Position numbers and translations under genes: made by a program. This document shows, piece after piece, positions 1 to 6,286 of a stretch of 7,500 nt of DNA; the stretch's first letter is position 1; the number at the start of each line of letters is the position of its first letter. The DNA comes from Pseudomonadota bacterium (GTDB lineage Bacteria; Pseudomonadota; Gammaproteobacteria; JAKAQQ01), in NCBI GenBank assembly GCA_021819635.1, contig JAKAQQ010000032.1, forward strand, positions 1-7,500, read 5' to 3'. The notes beneath the pieces were generated by a model. It worked only from the letters and a program-made list of their open reading frames with translations, searched no databases and was not told the DNA's origin.

Positions 1-365
1 GCTTCGATTTTTAGGCGGAGTTGGCGACGGAAGTCTTCCCGCCAGCTCTCTTCGTCGTGGTCGCCGAAGGGGCGGCTCAGGTAGAGCCCGGCGTTGTTCA
101 CGAGGATGTCGAGGCCCCCGAGGGCGGCTTCCGTCTCGGCGACGAGGCGACGGCAGTCGCCGTCGTTCCCGAGATCCGCACGCACGAGGACGTGCCCCTC
201 GCCCCCGAGGTGGCGGAGCGTTTCGCGCGCGGCTTCCTCACCGCGGTGGTAGTGGAGGGCCACGCGTGCGCCGGCGCGGGCGAACGCCTCCGCGGTTGCC
301 CGCCCGATGCCTCCCGAGGCACCGGTGACGAGGACGCGGCGGCCCAGGAAACGTCGAGGGTTCAC
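1..365 (-). CDS. Short-chain dehydrogenase/reductase (SDR), N-terminal part
   Basis: Classical SDR oxidoreductase, cut by the left edge, so about 121 N-terminal residues are visible. Read from a GTG at 365, the Rossmann signature TGASGGIG lies at residues 14-21. A beta2-end HYHRGEEAA at 38-46 follows, then the adenine-contacting D64-L65 and NNAG at 90-93. The basic Arg41 just after beta2 suggests NADP(H) rather than NAD(H); this is inferred from family rules. The catalytic Ser and YxxxK lie outside the window, so the substrate cannot be named; FabG-like or sugar/pteridine reductases are all possible. Start choice: GTG 365 has a GGAG 7 bases upstream and gives the usual short lead before the TGxxxGIG motif. 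Two tandem ATGs at 404 and 401 are in frame but have a poor ribosome site. The gene is divergent from the esterase, with 69 bases between the chosen starts. Confidence 0.9.
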   Translation of the reverse strand, partial: MNPRRFLGRRVLVTGASGGIGRATAEAFARAGARVALHYHRGEEAARETLRHLGGEGHVLVRADLGNDGDCRRLVAETEAALGGLDILVNNAGLYLSRPFGDHDEESWREDFRRQLRLKIE

Positions 366-372
366 GCGCGGT

Positions 373-376
373 CTCC
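373..376 (-). promoter_or_regulatory. Ribosome binding site deciding the SDR start
   Basis: On the minus strand GGAG sits 7 bases before the GTG at 365. It favours that GTG over the tandem ATGs at 404 and 401, which have only a diffuse G-rich stretch upstream. Confidence 0.5.
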
Positions 377-424
377 GGACGGGACGAAAGGGATCCTTCA
401 TCATAGAGGCTCGCCCCCTTTCCT

Positions 425-428
425 GGAG
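425..428 (+). promoter_or_regulatory. Ribosome binding site deciding the esterase start
   Basis: GGAG at 425-428 is 6 bases before the GTG at 435. No ATG is available near the start of the recognisable esterase homology, so this site fixes the start. The open frame extends further upstream but there runs antisense to the SDR gene. Confidence 0.6.
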
Positions 429-434
429 CAGCCC

Positions 435-1103
435 GTGCCCGACGTCCCCCCGCCCCTCGTGGTTGAGCCCGCCCAGCCGGCGCGGGCCACGGTGATCTTT
501 TTCCACGGGCTTGGGGCCGACGGGAGCGACTTTGCAGATTTCCCGGCCCTCTTGGGGCTGCGTGCGGTCCGTTACGTCTTCCCGCACGCGCCGGTAAGGC
601 CGGTCACGCTCAACGGGGGGCTACCCATGCGTGCCTGGTTCGACATCGCGCGCCTTGCCCCCGGGGGCCGCTTCGACCGTGCGGGGCTTGAGGAGAGCGT
701 GCGCGGGGTCGAAGCACTTCTCGCGGTCGAGGAGGCGCGGGGGATCCCGACGGGGCGGACGATCCTCGGGGGATTCTCGCAGGGAGGGGCGGTGGCGCTC
801 TACGCCGCTCTCACGCGCGGCTTGCCGTTGGCGGGGGTGGTGGCGCTCTCGACGTTCCTTCCGATGGAGATCCCGCGGGCGGAGGCGACGCGGGTCGTGC
901 CGGTTTTTCTGGGTCACGGACGGGCGGATCCGGTGGTGGATTTCCGCCTGGGGGAGGAGACACGGGACGTGCTTCTCGGGTTTGGGCACGAGGTGCGGTG
1001 GTGGACGCACGCGGGGGGGCACACGGTGGACCGCGAGGAGACGCGGGCGATGGCCCGGTGGCTGGAGGAGAAGCTTGGGAACACCCCCCTTGGGGAGGGG
1101 TGA
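435..1103 (+). CDS. Carboxylesterase / acyl-protein thioesterase-like alpha/beta hydrolase
   Basis: A 222-residue serine hydrolase of the phospholipase/carboxylesterase family (abhydrolase_2), the usual length for the family. It hydrolyses ester or thioester bonds; the natural substrate in bacteria is generally unclear. The visible order is the oxyanion-side HGLGADGSDF at 24-33, PHAPVRPVTLNGG at 50-62, the family block MRAWFDI at 65-71, and the nucleophile elbow GFSQGG at 113-118 with Ser115. The acid is Asp165 in GHGRADPVVD and the base is His196 in GGHTV. The full triad is therefore present. There is no signal peptide or membrane segment, so it is probably cytoplasmic. It is transcribed alone, divergent from the SDR and convergent with the peptidase. 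Its last codons form a strong GC hairpin that overlaps the TGA stop. Confidence 0.93.
   Translation: MPDVPPPLVVEPAQPARATVIFFHGLGADGSDFADFPALLGLRAVRYVFPHAPVRPVTLNGGLPMRAWFDIARLAPGGRFDRAGLEESVRGVEALLAVEEARGIPTGRTILGGFSQGGAVALYAALTRGLPLAGVVALSTFLPMEIPRAEATRVVPVFLGHGRADPVVDFRLGEETRDVLLGFGHEVRWWTHAGGHTVDREETRAMARWLEEKLGNTPLGEG
1082..1102 (+). terminator. GC hairpin overlapping the esterase stop codon
   Basis: Bases 1082-1087 (CACCCC) pair with 1097-1102 (GGGGTG). After a one-base bulge at 1096, 1088-1089 pair with 1094-1095, leaving a TTGG loop. The 3' arm contains part of the TGA stop. No T tract follows, so it is not a canonical intrinsic terminator. It could act as a U-tract-less terminator or an mRNA 3'-end stabiliser. 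Confidence 0.3.
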
Positions 1104-1383
1104 CCGCCGGGGGGGGGAGCGGGCCGGGCTGGGTGCGTGAGGGAGGACCGGAAACAGGCAGGGGGTGCGCGATCCGCGGGCGAAGACCCGACGCGAACGA
1201 CCGGGTTGGGACCGTCGGCGGGGAGGCTGAGGGCGAAGTGGCCGAGTCTACCGGAGAGGAAACCGGCCGCCTGCAAAAAACGAGTTTGCGCAATCTGGCG
1301 GACCAAACTGCCCGGACGACGGCGCGTCCCCGGCGGGTGCCCACACGCCTTTTCCGTACGGCGTTTTTGCGCGGCCGGGCGCG
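1104..1383. other. Gap between convergent genes, no gene seen
   Basis: This 280-base stretch lies between the esterase (plus) and the S9 peptidase (minus). I find no frame with recognisable protein content and no convincing RNA gene. It holds a small hairpin at 1273-1289 (GCAAA/TTTGC), the palindrome TTGCGCAA at 1286-1293, and a terminator-like hairpin at 1345-1368. It is locally richer in A/T around 1274-1320 than the rest of the window. It is probably a two-sided 3' termination region. Confidence 0.5.
1345..1368 (+). terminator. Possible intrinsic terminator for the esterase transcript
   Basis: Stem ACGCC (1345-1349) pairs with GGCGT (1360-1364), with a 10-base loop and a run of five T at 1364-1368 on the plus strand. 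Orientation fits the esterase transcript, although it lies about 240 bases past the stop codon and the stem is short. Read on the minus strand it has no T run, so it does not serve the peptidase operon. Confidence 0.35.
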
Positions 1384-1396
1384 TTACCGCCGGCCG
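1372..1396 (-). terminator. GC hairpin overlapping the peptidase stop codon
   Basis: Bases 1372-1378 (CGGCCGG) pair with 1390-1396 (CCGGCCG), extended by 1380-1381 with 1388-1389. The loop contains the TAA stop of the S9 peptidase (1386-1384). No T tract follows on the minus strand. It mirrors the hairpin at the end of the convergent esterase and may mark the end of the operon. Confidence 0.25.
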
Positions 1397-3231
1397 GTCG
1401 CCGTCCGCTCGTGGAGGTGAAGGACCGAGGCGAGGAAGGACGCTTCGAGGGCGTAGAGACGGGCGAGGTTCTCCCCCCGGCGAAAGCCGTGCCCCTCGCC
1501 CGCGAGGAGATGGAGATCGGCGTGCCCCCCGTGTGCGTGGAGATCCTCCACGAAGGCGACGGTCGTGTGCGCCGGGACGACGGGGTCGTCGCGACCCTGG
1601 ACCACGAGAAGAGGGGTGGTGAGAAGCCCCCCCCGTGGGCGGGGGGTGCGGAGCCTTGCGAGGCGTCGCCGGTTTTCGGGATTACGGTCGAGGAGATGCG
1701 CCCCGTACGGCTTCTCGAAGCGCACCTCTTCCTCCTCGAGGGCCGCGAGATCGGTGACCGGGTACCAGAGGACGGCGCCCGAGACGGCGCGCCGCTCGAG
1801 GGCGCGGAGGACCGTGAGGCCCCCGGCACTCGAGCCCGCAAGAGCCAGCCGGGTGGGGTCGGCCGCTCCCTCCCGTGCGAGGCGGACGAGCGCCCGGAGC
1901 GCATCCGCCGGGTCGCTCCGTCCCCACGACCCGGCAAGCGCCAGGCGGAACGCCCGGCCGAAGCCGCTGCTGCCCCGGTAGTTGAGATCGAGGACCGCGG
2001 CCACGAGGCTGTGCCAGAGAAGGAGGCGGGGCTCGAAGAGAGGGGAGGCTGCCGCGGTGGGTCCGCCGTGGCAGCGGAGGACGAGGGGCGGGGGCCGCGG
2101 CGTTTCGCCCGGGGGCGCGTAGAGCCAGCCGTGGAGAGGCAGGTCGTTTCTGAGCGGAAGCGACCATCTTCGGGGCTCGGGGAGCTCCGCTCCTTCGGGG
2201 AGTCCTCCCGGAAGGGAGGAGGCGAGGATCTTCGGAGTTTCTCCCGAGGGGTCGAGACGGGCCGCGCAGAGCGGCACCCCGGGCGCGCCCGCGAGGACGA
2301 GGGCGCGCCCGGGGCCCGTGGCGAGGTCCGCCACCTCCGTGAACGGATGCCCCAGGGACCGGAGGCCGCCGTCGCGGTCACGGCGAAGGAGACGGGAGGC
2401 GCCTCCGCGGATCTCCACGAGGAGGAGCGTGCCCTCGTCCACGGTCCCGTAGTGGCGGACGGCGGCGTTCCAAGCGGGCCGCCCGATCTCACCCTCCGTT
2501 TCCACGAAGGGGCGCGTCTGCCCGTCCTCCACCCGCTCGATCCGCCAGCGTCCGCCCCCGTCGGCGAGGACGAGGAGACGTCCTTCCGGGGTGAAGAGAG
2601 GCTCAAGATGCGCGATCTCGCCGCCGAAGACGGCCGGTCGGCCGCGGAGGCGGCCCCCGGTGTCGAGGTTTGCGACGAGGAGGCGTGCACGTTCCCAGGG
2701 CATGACATCCGCGTCCCAGGCGATCCAGGCGAGCCTCCTGCCTCCGGGGTCGGCGGCGGGCTGCATGAGGAAGTCCGCCTCCTCGTGAAGGACATCCCAG
2801 CGCCCGTCCCCGGGGTGGAAGGCGAGAAGGCGGTCGCCCTCGTTGGTTTCGAGGACGAGGAGGAGACGGCGGTGGAACCCGTCCCAGACAAGCCCCCCGA
2901 GGGCCCCCGGACGGGGCGGGCGATGGACACGTGTCTCGCCCGTCCGCGGGAGGTGGAGGAGGTGCTGACTGCCGTCTTCGACGAGGAAGAGATCGCCCCG
3001 GCTCCCGGTGCAGTACGAGCCTCCGCCGTAGGCGTGGAGGCGGCTCCGGACGCTCACCCCCGGAGGGCTGAGGATCCGCGTCTTCCCCTCGGCGCTGTGC
3101 TCGACGAGGACGCTCCGGCCCCCTTCCTCCGGTCGGCCCTCGAGCCAGCGCGGCGCGCCACCCTCCGACCAGGAAGGCTCGGAGAGACGCCGCTGGGCGG
3201 CGGCGAGGGCCGCGGCCTCGCGCGGATCCAC
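1384..3231 (-). CDS. S9-family (prolyl oligopeptidase) serine peptidase
   Basis: A 615-residue protein with an N-terminal beta-propeller-like half (about 1-350) and a C-terminal alpha/beta-hydrolase peptidase domain (about 355-615). It resembles the dipeptidyl aminopeptidase/acylaminoacyl-peptidase branch (S9C), which cleaves short peptides. The hydrolase half shows the oxyanion loop CHGGPTAA from 387, NYRGSSGFG at 417-425, and the nucleophile elbow GSSAGG at 466-471 (Ser468). The acid is Asp549 in GRDDPVVP and the base is His581 in GEGHGF, so the triad is complete. There is no signal peptide or membrane segment, so it should be cytoplasmic. The start is the GTG at 3231, the only start codon near the N-terminal homology (AAAQRRLSEPSW). 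It follows the cca stop by 4 bases, with a weak GGGGA 10 bases upstream. It is the last gene of the four-gene operon. Substrate unknown. Confidence 0.93.
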   Translation of the reverse strand: MDPREAAALAAAQRRLSEPSWSEGGAPRWLEGRPEEGGRSVLVEHSAEGKTRILSPPGVSVRSRLHAYGGGSYCTGSRGDLFLVEDGSQHLLHLPRTGETRVHRPPRPGALGGLVWDGFHRRLLLVLETNEGDRLLAFHPGDGRWDVLHEEADFLMQPAADPGGRRLAWIAWDADVMPWERARLLVANLDTGGRLRGRPAVFGGEIAHLEPLFTPEGRLLVLADGGGRWRIERVEDGQTRPFVETEGEIGRPAWNAAVRHYGTVDEGTLLLVEIRGGASRLLRRDRDGGLRSLGHPFTEVADLATGPGRALVLAGAPGVPLCAARLDPSGETPKILASSLPGGLPEGAELPEPRRWSLPLRNDLPLHGWLYAPPGETPRPPPLVLRCHGGPTAAASPLFEPRLLLWHSLVAAVLDLNYRGSSGFGRAFRLALAGSWGRSDPADALRALVRLAREGAADPTRLALAGSSAGGLTVLRALERRAVSGAVLWYPVTDLAALEEEEVRFEKPYGAHLLDRNPENRRRLARLRTPRPRGGLLTTPLLVVQGRDDPVVPAHTTVAFVEDLHAHGGHADLHLLAGEGHGFRRGENLARLYALEASFLASVLHLHERTATGRR

Positions 3232-3235
3232 GGGG

Positions 3236-4516
3236 CTACGGTCCCCGCGGGTCCGGAGGTGGAGGATAAAACGCCCGGATCGCCCGCAGCGTTTCCCGCT
3301 CGCGGCGGCGGACGCTCCGCAGGCGGAGGAGAATCCGCCGCCGTCGTTCGTGGGCGAACCACGCGCGGATGATCTCCGCCCCGCTTCCGCGGAGGGTTTC
3401 CGGGAGGTGGAGGGCGGCGAGTTCACCGGCGAGCGCGGTGAGGAACGCCTCCTGCGGGTAGGGCCTCTCTTCCCAGCCCGGGCGTGCGCGCCAGTCGATG
3501 CGGGCGACGGCCGCGAGATCGGAGGCTCGGCTGCCCCGGCGGAGGAGGCCCGTCTCCTCGAGGCGGGCGAGGAGAAGACGGCTCGGGAGCGCGAGGATGC
3601 GGTGGACGTCGAGGTGCGCCCGGGCGGCGAGGAGGCCGAAGTCACGGAAGTCGTTCCCGAGGGCGAGACGGGAGGCGAGGCGACGGGCGGGTTCCTCCCC
3701 GAGACGGTCGTGGTCGAGGGTGTCCGCGCCGCCGCCGCCCTTGCCGAGGTCGTGGACCAGGAGGGCGTAGACGAGGAGCGGGGGGAGACGCTCGGCGGCC
3801 GCCTCGTCGAGGGTTCGCAGGGTGTGTGTCCAGGCGTCGAGTCCCCCGTGAAGGCGGGGATCTTCGGGGATGTTCGCGAGGGTGGCGAGTTCCGGGAGCA
3901 CCGTGCGGAGCGCACCCGTCTCGGCGAGCGTCGTGAAGAAGAACGAGGGCCGTGGGGCGGCGAGGGCGCGGAGCGTCTCGCGTCCGACCCTCTCGGGCGT
4001 GAGGGTGGCGAGTTCGCCCGAGGCGCTCATGGCGCGGAGGAGCGCGTCCGTCTCGGGGGCAATCCGGAAGTTCCAGGGGGCGAGTTCGGCGCGGAAGCGC
4101 GCGAGACGCAGCACGCGCAGCGGGTCTTCGCTGAAGGCCGGCGAGACGTGGCGGAGGATGCGCCCCTCGAGGTCGGTGCGTCCCCCGTAGGGATCGACGA
4201 GGCGCTGCCCGTCGTCCTCGGCCATGGCGTTGATCGTGAGATCCCGGCGGAGGAGATCGTCCTCGAGACTGACCCCGGGATCGCTCCGCACCACGAAACC
4301 GCGGTGCCCTTGACCCGCCTTGCGTTCGGTGCGCGCGAGGGCGTACTCCTCGCCGGTCTCGGGGTGGAGGAAGACGGGGAACTCGCGGCCGACGAGACGG
4401 AAGCCCCGGGCGAGCATCTCCTCGGGGGCGGCGCCGACCACGACCCAGTCGCGTTCGTGCACGGGCCGCCCGAGGAGCCGGTCGCGGACGGCTCCGCCGA
4501 CAAGATAGGTCTTCAC
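3236..4516 (-). CDS. cca: CCA tRNA nucleotidyltransferase (multifunctional, with HD domain)
   Basis: This enzyme adds or repairs the 3'-terminal CCA of tRNAs from CTP and ATP. At 426 residues it is close to the 412 of E. coli. The class II nucleotidyltransferase head shows YLVGGAVRD at 4-12, the metal site ERDWVVVG at 21-28, and EEYALARTERK at 56-66. RRDLTINAMA at 90-99 and HVSPAFSEDPLRVLRLARF at 123-141 follow. The C-terminal HD phosphohydrolase domain shows LDAWTHTL (His231) and HDLGKG at 255-260. The first metal-ligand position is Glu21 where E. coli has Asp, with Asp23 kept. By eye the later HD-domain histidines (HHGH in E. coli) are reduced to one at 269. The GTG start overlaps the preceding gene's TGA as GTGA (4516-4513), so translation is probably coupled. 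A 22-bp palindrome lies just upstream of the start. Confidence 0.97.
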   Translation of the reverse strand: MKTYLVGGAVRDRLLGRPVHERDWVVVGAAPEEMLARGFRLVGREFPVFLHPETGEEYALARTERKAGQGHRGFVVRSDPGVSLEDDLLRRDLTINAMAEDDGQRLVDPYGGRTDLEGRILRHVSPAFSEDPLRVLRLARFRAELAPWNFRIAPETDALLRAMSASGELATLTPERVGRETLRALAAPRPSFFFTTLAETGALRTVLPELATLANIPEDPRLHGGLDAWTHTLRTLDEAAAERLPPLLVYALLVHDLGKGGGGADTLDHDRLGEEPARRLASRLALGNDFRDFGLLAARAHLDVHRILALPSRLLLARLEETGLLRRGSRASDLAAVARIDWRARPGWEERPYPQEAFLTALAGELAALHLPETLRGSGAEIIRAWFAHERRRRILLRLRSVRRRERETLRAIRAFYPPPPDPRGP

Positions 4517-5445
4517 GACCCCGCGGGGACGCGCGTCCCCGCGCGTGCTCCGGCGAGGCCCTCGAGAGCCGCTTCGAACGGGGTTGGGACGAGACCGAGG
4601 GCCGCGAGACCCTCGCCGTCCGAGAGGCCGGGGACGCGGAGCGAGCGGAGCTGGTCGCGGGTGAGGAGCCGACCCGGGAGACGCTCGAGGACCGCGGCCT
4701 CGAGGCGGGCGACGGCGTCGGGAAGCGGAAGCACGCGTACTGTCCGCCCGAGCCCGCGGGCGACGGCGTGGACGAAGCCCGCAAGCGTGGTTTCCTCCGG
4801 GCCGCAAAGTTCGTAGGTTCGTCCCACCGTGCACGGATCGTCGAGGGCGGCCAGAAGCGCACGCGCCACGTCCCCGACCGCCACCGGCGCGAGGCGGCTC
4901 GAGGCGCCGGCGAGCGGAAGGATCGGGAGGAGGCGCACGAGACGGGCGAAGAGGAGGGCGGCGCCCCCGTCGGGGCCGGCGACGACCGCCGGCCGGAAGA
5001 TCGTCCAGGGGATCGCGCCCGCGCGCACGGCTTCCTCCGCGGCCCGCTTGCTCGCGAGGTAGCGGCTGGGGGGATCGGCCCGACCGGCGCCGAGGGCGCT
5101 CACGTGGAGGTAGCGGCGCACGCCCGCGCGGCCGGCGGCCTCGAGCACCCGGCGCGTGAGTTCGACGTGAACCGCATCGAACCCCGCGTGGGGACCCCGG
5201 CCTTCGCTCAGGATTCCGATCAGGTGGATGACCGTGCCGCCGGGGGGCATGAGATCGGCCAGGACCGCCGGGTCGTGGACGCGGGCGGGCACGAGGCGCA
5301 GGCGCGGAAGCACGAGGAGTTCGCGGGCGGTGTAGGGCCGGCGCGTGGGGACCGTGATCCGGAGTCCGCGGGCGGCGAGGCGGGGCAGGAGATGGCGCCC
5401 GAGGAAGCCCGTGCCGCCAAGGACGAGGACGTCGTCGTGAGTCAT
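4513..5445 (-). CDS. NDUFA9-like atypical SDR, NAD(P)-binding protein
   Basis: A 310-residue Rossmann protein of the 'complex I NDUFA9 subunit family' (extended/atypical SDR, NAD-dependent epimerase-like). The N-terminal dinucleotide motif is GGTGFLG at 10-16, followed by basic residues after beta2 (RR at 35-36). VIHLIGIL at 72-79, HVSALGA at 114-120 and a YLASK (YxxxK) at 129-133 follow, then IFRPAVVAGP at 149-158. The retained Tyr/Lys pair means catalysis is possible, though NDUFA9 itself has a structural role. The bacterial members have no settled function, and calling this a complex I subunit would be over-reading. Proteins of this family are, as I recall, often encoded next to cca in beta/gammaproteobacteria, as here. 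The ATG start overlaps the ParA stop (ATGA, 5445-5442). A GGAGG lies 14 bases upstream, rather far, again suggesting coupled translation. Confidence 0.88.
   Translation of the reverse strand: MTHDDVLVLGGTGFLGRHLLPRLAARGLRITVPTRRPYTARELLVLPRLRLVPARVHDPAVLADLMPPGGTVIHLIGILSEGRGPHAGFDAVHVELTRRVLEAAGRAGVRRYLHVSALGAGRADPPSRYLASKRAAEEAVRAGAIPWTIFRPAVVAGPDGGAALLFARLVRLLPILPLAGASSRLAPVAVGDVARALLAALDDPCTVGRTYELCGPEETTLAGFVHAVARGLGRTVRVLPLPDAVARLEAAVLERLPGRLLTRDQLRSLRVPGLSDGEGLAALGLVPTPFEAALEGLAGARAGTRVPAGS
4522..4543. repeat. 22-bp perfect palindrome just upstream of the cca start
   Basis: The half-site CGCGGGGACGC (4522-4532) is followed by its exact reverse complement (4533-4543). In RNA it would form a 9-bp all-G/C and A-U stem with a GCGC loop, ending 5 bases before the cca GTG on the minus strand. 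It lies inside the last codons of the NDUFA9-like gene. A second, overlapping palindrome CCCCGCGGGG occupies 4519-4528. Confidence 0.8.
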
Positions 5446-6215
5446 GGTTCTCGGGGGTTCCTCCAGGGGGGGGCTCTGCCGCCCTCACTATAGGGCGCGT
5501 CGGAGGCGGGCGTTGCGGCGGCCTCCGCCTCCGGAGCCGGCTCCGCGGGGGAAGGCGCAGGTTCGCGAAGATCGACGCCCCGGGCGGCGAGCCAGGCGAG
5601 AAGCGGGATCCAGCGCTCCCGTTCCTCGCGGGCGGCGGCGGTGTCGATCTCGTGGATTCCGCAGCCTTCGGCCGCCGCCGCGGTGTAGGACTGGCTGTCC
5701 CTGAGGACGGCCACGAAGGGGATCGTGAGCGAGTCGAGGAACCGGGCGAGCGTCGCGTAGGCCCGGGTGCGGGCGCGGACGCGGTTGGCCAGGACGGCCA
5801 CGGCCTCCTTCGGACAGCCGGCGAGGAGGACGTCGGCGACGACGCGGGGGGCGATCCCGATGTCGATGGCCGAGGGAAGAACGGGAATGAGGACCGCGGC
5901 GGCGTCGCGTACCAGGAGATCGATCGTCGGTCGCCCGAGCCCCGCCGGTGTGTCGAAGATCACGACCTCCTCGGTGCCGCCCGCACCGAGGAGAAAACTC
6001 CGGGTGACGCCCAAGGGCACGCGGTCGGCGGCAACGGCGCGGATCGGCGGCAGGCTCGAGGGTCTCCGCTGGCTCCAGGCGACCGCGGCTCCGAGCGGGT
6101 CGAGATCGAGGAGACGCACGGCCCGTCCGCGACCGGCGGCGCAGGCGGCGAGGGAAGTCGCGAGCGTCGTCTTCCCGCATCCCCCCTTGGCGTTGAGCAC
6201 GACGACACGCGACAC
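5442..6215 (-). CDS. Orphan ParA/MinD-type ATPase
   Basis: A 257-residue deviant-Walker P-loop ATPase of the ParA family. These ATPases form nucleotide-dependent dimers that position DNA or protein cargo on the nucleoid or membrane. The Walker A' is KGGCGKTT at 10-17, with signature Lys10 and Lys15. LLDLDPLGAAVAW at 35-47 carries the Walker A'-linked aspartates D37/D39, and the Walker B region is VVIFDTPAG at 84-92. There is no N-terminal DNA-binding extension, so it is a short ParA. Residues from about 218 onward form a low-complexity Pro/Ala/Glu tail that is probably disordered. No ParB, parS or cargo gene is visible, hence 'orphan'; the cargo is unknown. It is first in the operon and starts at a GTG with only a weak ribosome site. 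A GGGACA/TAATAT promoter lies upstream, and it overlaps the next gene by ATGA. Confidence 0.9.
   Translation of the reverse strand: MSRVVVLNAKGGCGKTTLATSLAACAAGRGRAVRLLDLDPLGAAVAWSQRRPSSLPPIRAVAADRVPLGVTRSFLLGAGGTEEVVIFDTPAGLGRPTIDLLVRDAAAVLIPVLPSAIDIGIAPRVVADVLLAGCPKEAVAVLANRVRARTRAYATLARFLDSLTIPFVAVLRDSQSYTAAAAEGCGIHEIDTAAAREERERWIPLLAWLAARGVDLREPAPSPAEPAPEAEAAATPASDAPYSEGGRAPPWRNPREP
5484..5497 (+). other. 14-base match to a T7 RNA polymerase promoter core
   Basis: CTCACTATAGGGCG is identical to positions -9 to +5 of the T7 promoter as found in common cloning vectors. The upstream part of the T7 site (TAATACGA) does not match. The segment encodes APYSE at residues 240-244 of the ParA tail on the other strand, and also forms a CGCCCT/AGGGCG hairpin (5480-5497). 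It is probably coincidence, but the string is exact. Confidence 0.6.
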
Positions 6216-6243
6216 CAGAGGCGGTCCGGTAGCCCTGTTCCGC

Positions 6244-6249
6244 TAATAT
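6244..6249 (+). promoter_or_regulatory. Possible -10 box for the patatin gene
   Basis: TAATAT lies 48 bases before the chosen patatin start and is part of the palindrome TAATATTA (6244-6251). The -35 position on this strand is poor (GCGGTC with a 17-base spacer). If it is used, an activator or another sigma factor may be involved. Confidence 0.3.
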
Positions 6250-6274
6250 TACCCCCGTGCGGGGGCGGTGTCCC
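6246..6274 (-). promoter_or_regulatory. Sigma70-like promoter of the parA-cca operon
   Basis: On the minus strand a -35 GGGACA (6274-6269, 4 of 6 consensus matches) and a -10 TAATAT (6251-6246) are separated by 17 bases. Transcription would start near 6239, about 24 bases before the ParA GTG. In such a GC-rich region this isolated A/T block stands out. Confidence 0.5.
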
Positions 6275-6280
6275 CCCGAT

Positions 6281-6286
6281 GAGGAG
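6281..6286 (+). promoter_or_regulatory. Ribosome binding site of the patatin gene
   Basis: GAGGAG lies 10 bases before the GTG at 6297. It supports that start over the in-frame ATG at 6279, which has only a C-rich run upstream. Confidence 0.45.

Noticed and set aside
21..434. N-terminal extension of the esterase frame by about 138 codons
   Set aside because: This part is antisense to the SDR gene and has no esterase homology. The GTG at 435 has a well-placed GGAG.
1238..1247. GTGGCCGAGT, resembling the D-arm region of tRNA-Ser/Leu
   Set aside because: No acceptor stem, anticodon arm or GGTTCRA T-loop could be found at the right distances.
1411..4816. Long plus-strand open frames (653 and 488 codons) opposite the S9 peptidase and cca
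   Set aside because: They lie antisense to two well-recognised genes, have Arg/Glu/Gly-rich low-complexity translations and no family motifs. This is typical frame openness in very GC-rich DNA.
4513..5445. Assigning the NDUFA9-like protein as a respiratory complex I subunit
   Set aside because: No nuo genes are in the window. The bacterial family name reflects similarity only, and the YxxxK pair fits an SDR-type enzyme equally well.
5442..6215. A plasmid or phage partition module
   Set aside because: No ParB, centromere-like iterons, replication gene or integrase is visible. The ParA is embedded in a chromosomal housekeeping operon with matching composition.
6252..6276. C5/G5/C5 runs forming two mutually exclusive hairpins, attenuator-like, before the patatin gene
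   Set aside because: From the proposed -10 box, transcription would start near 6256, inside the first C run. The first hairpin would then not be transcribed whole, so an RNA switch is not supported.
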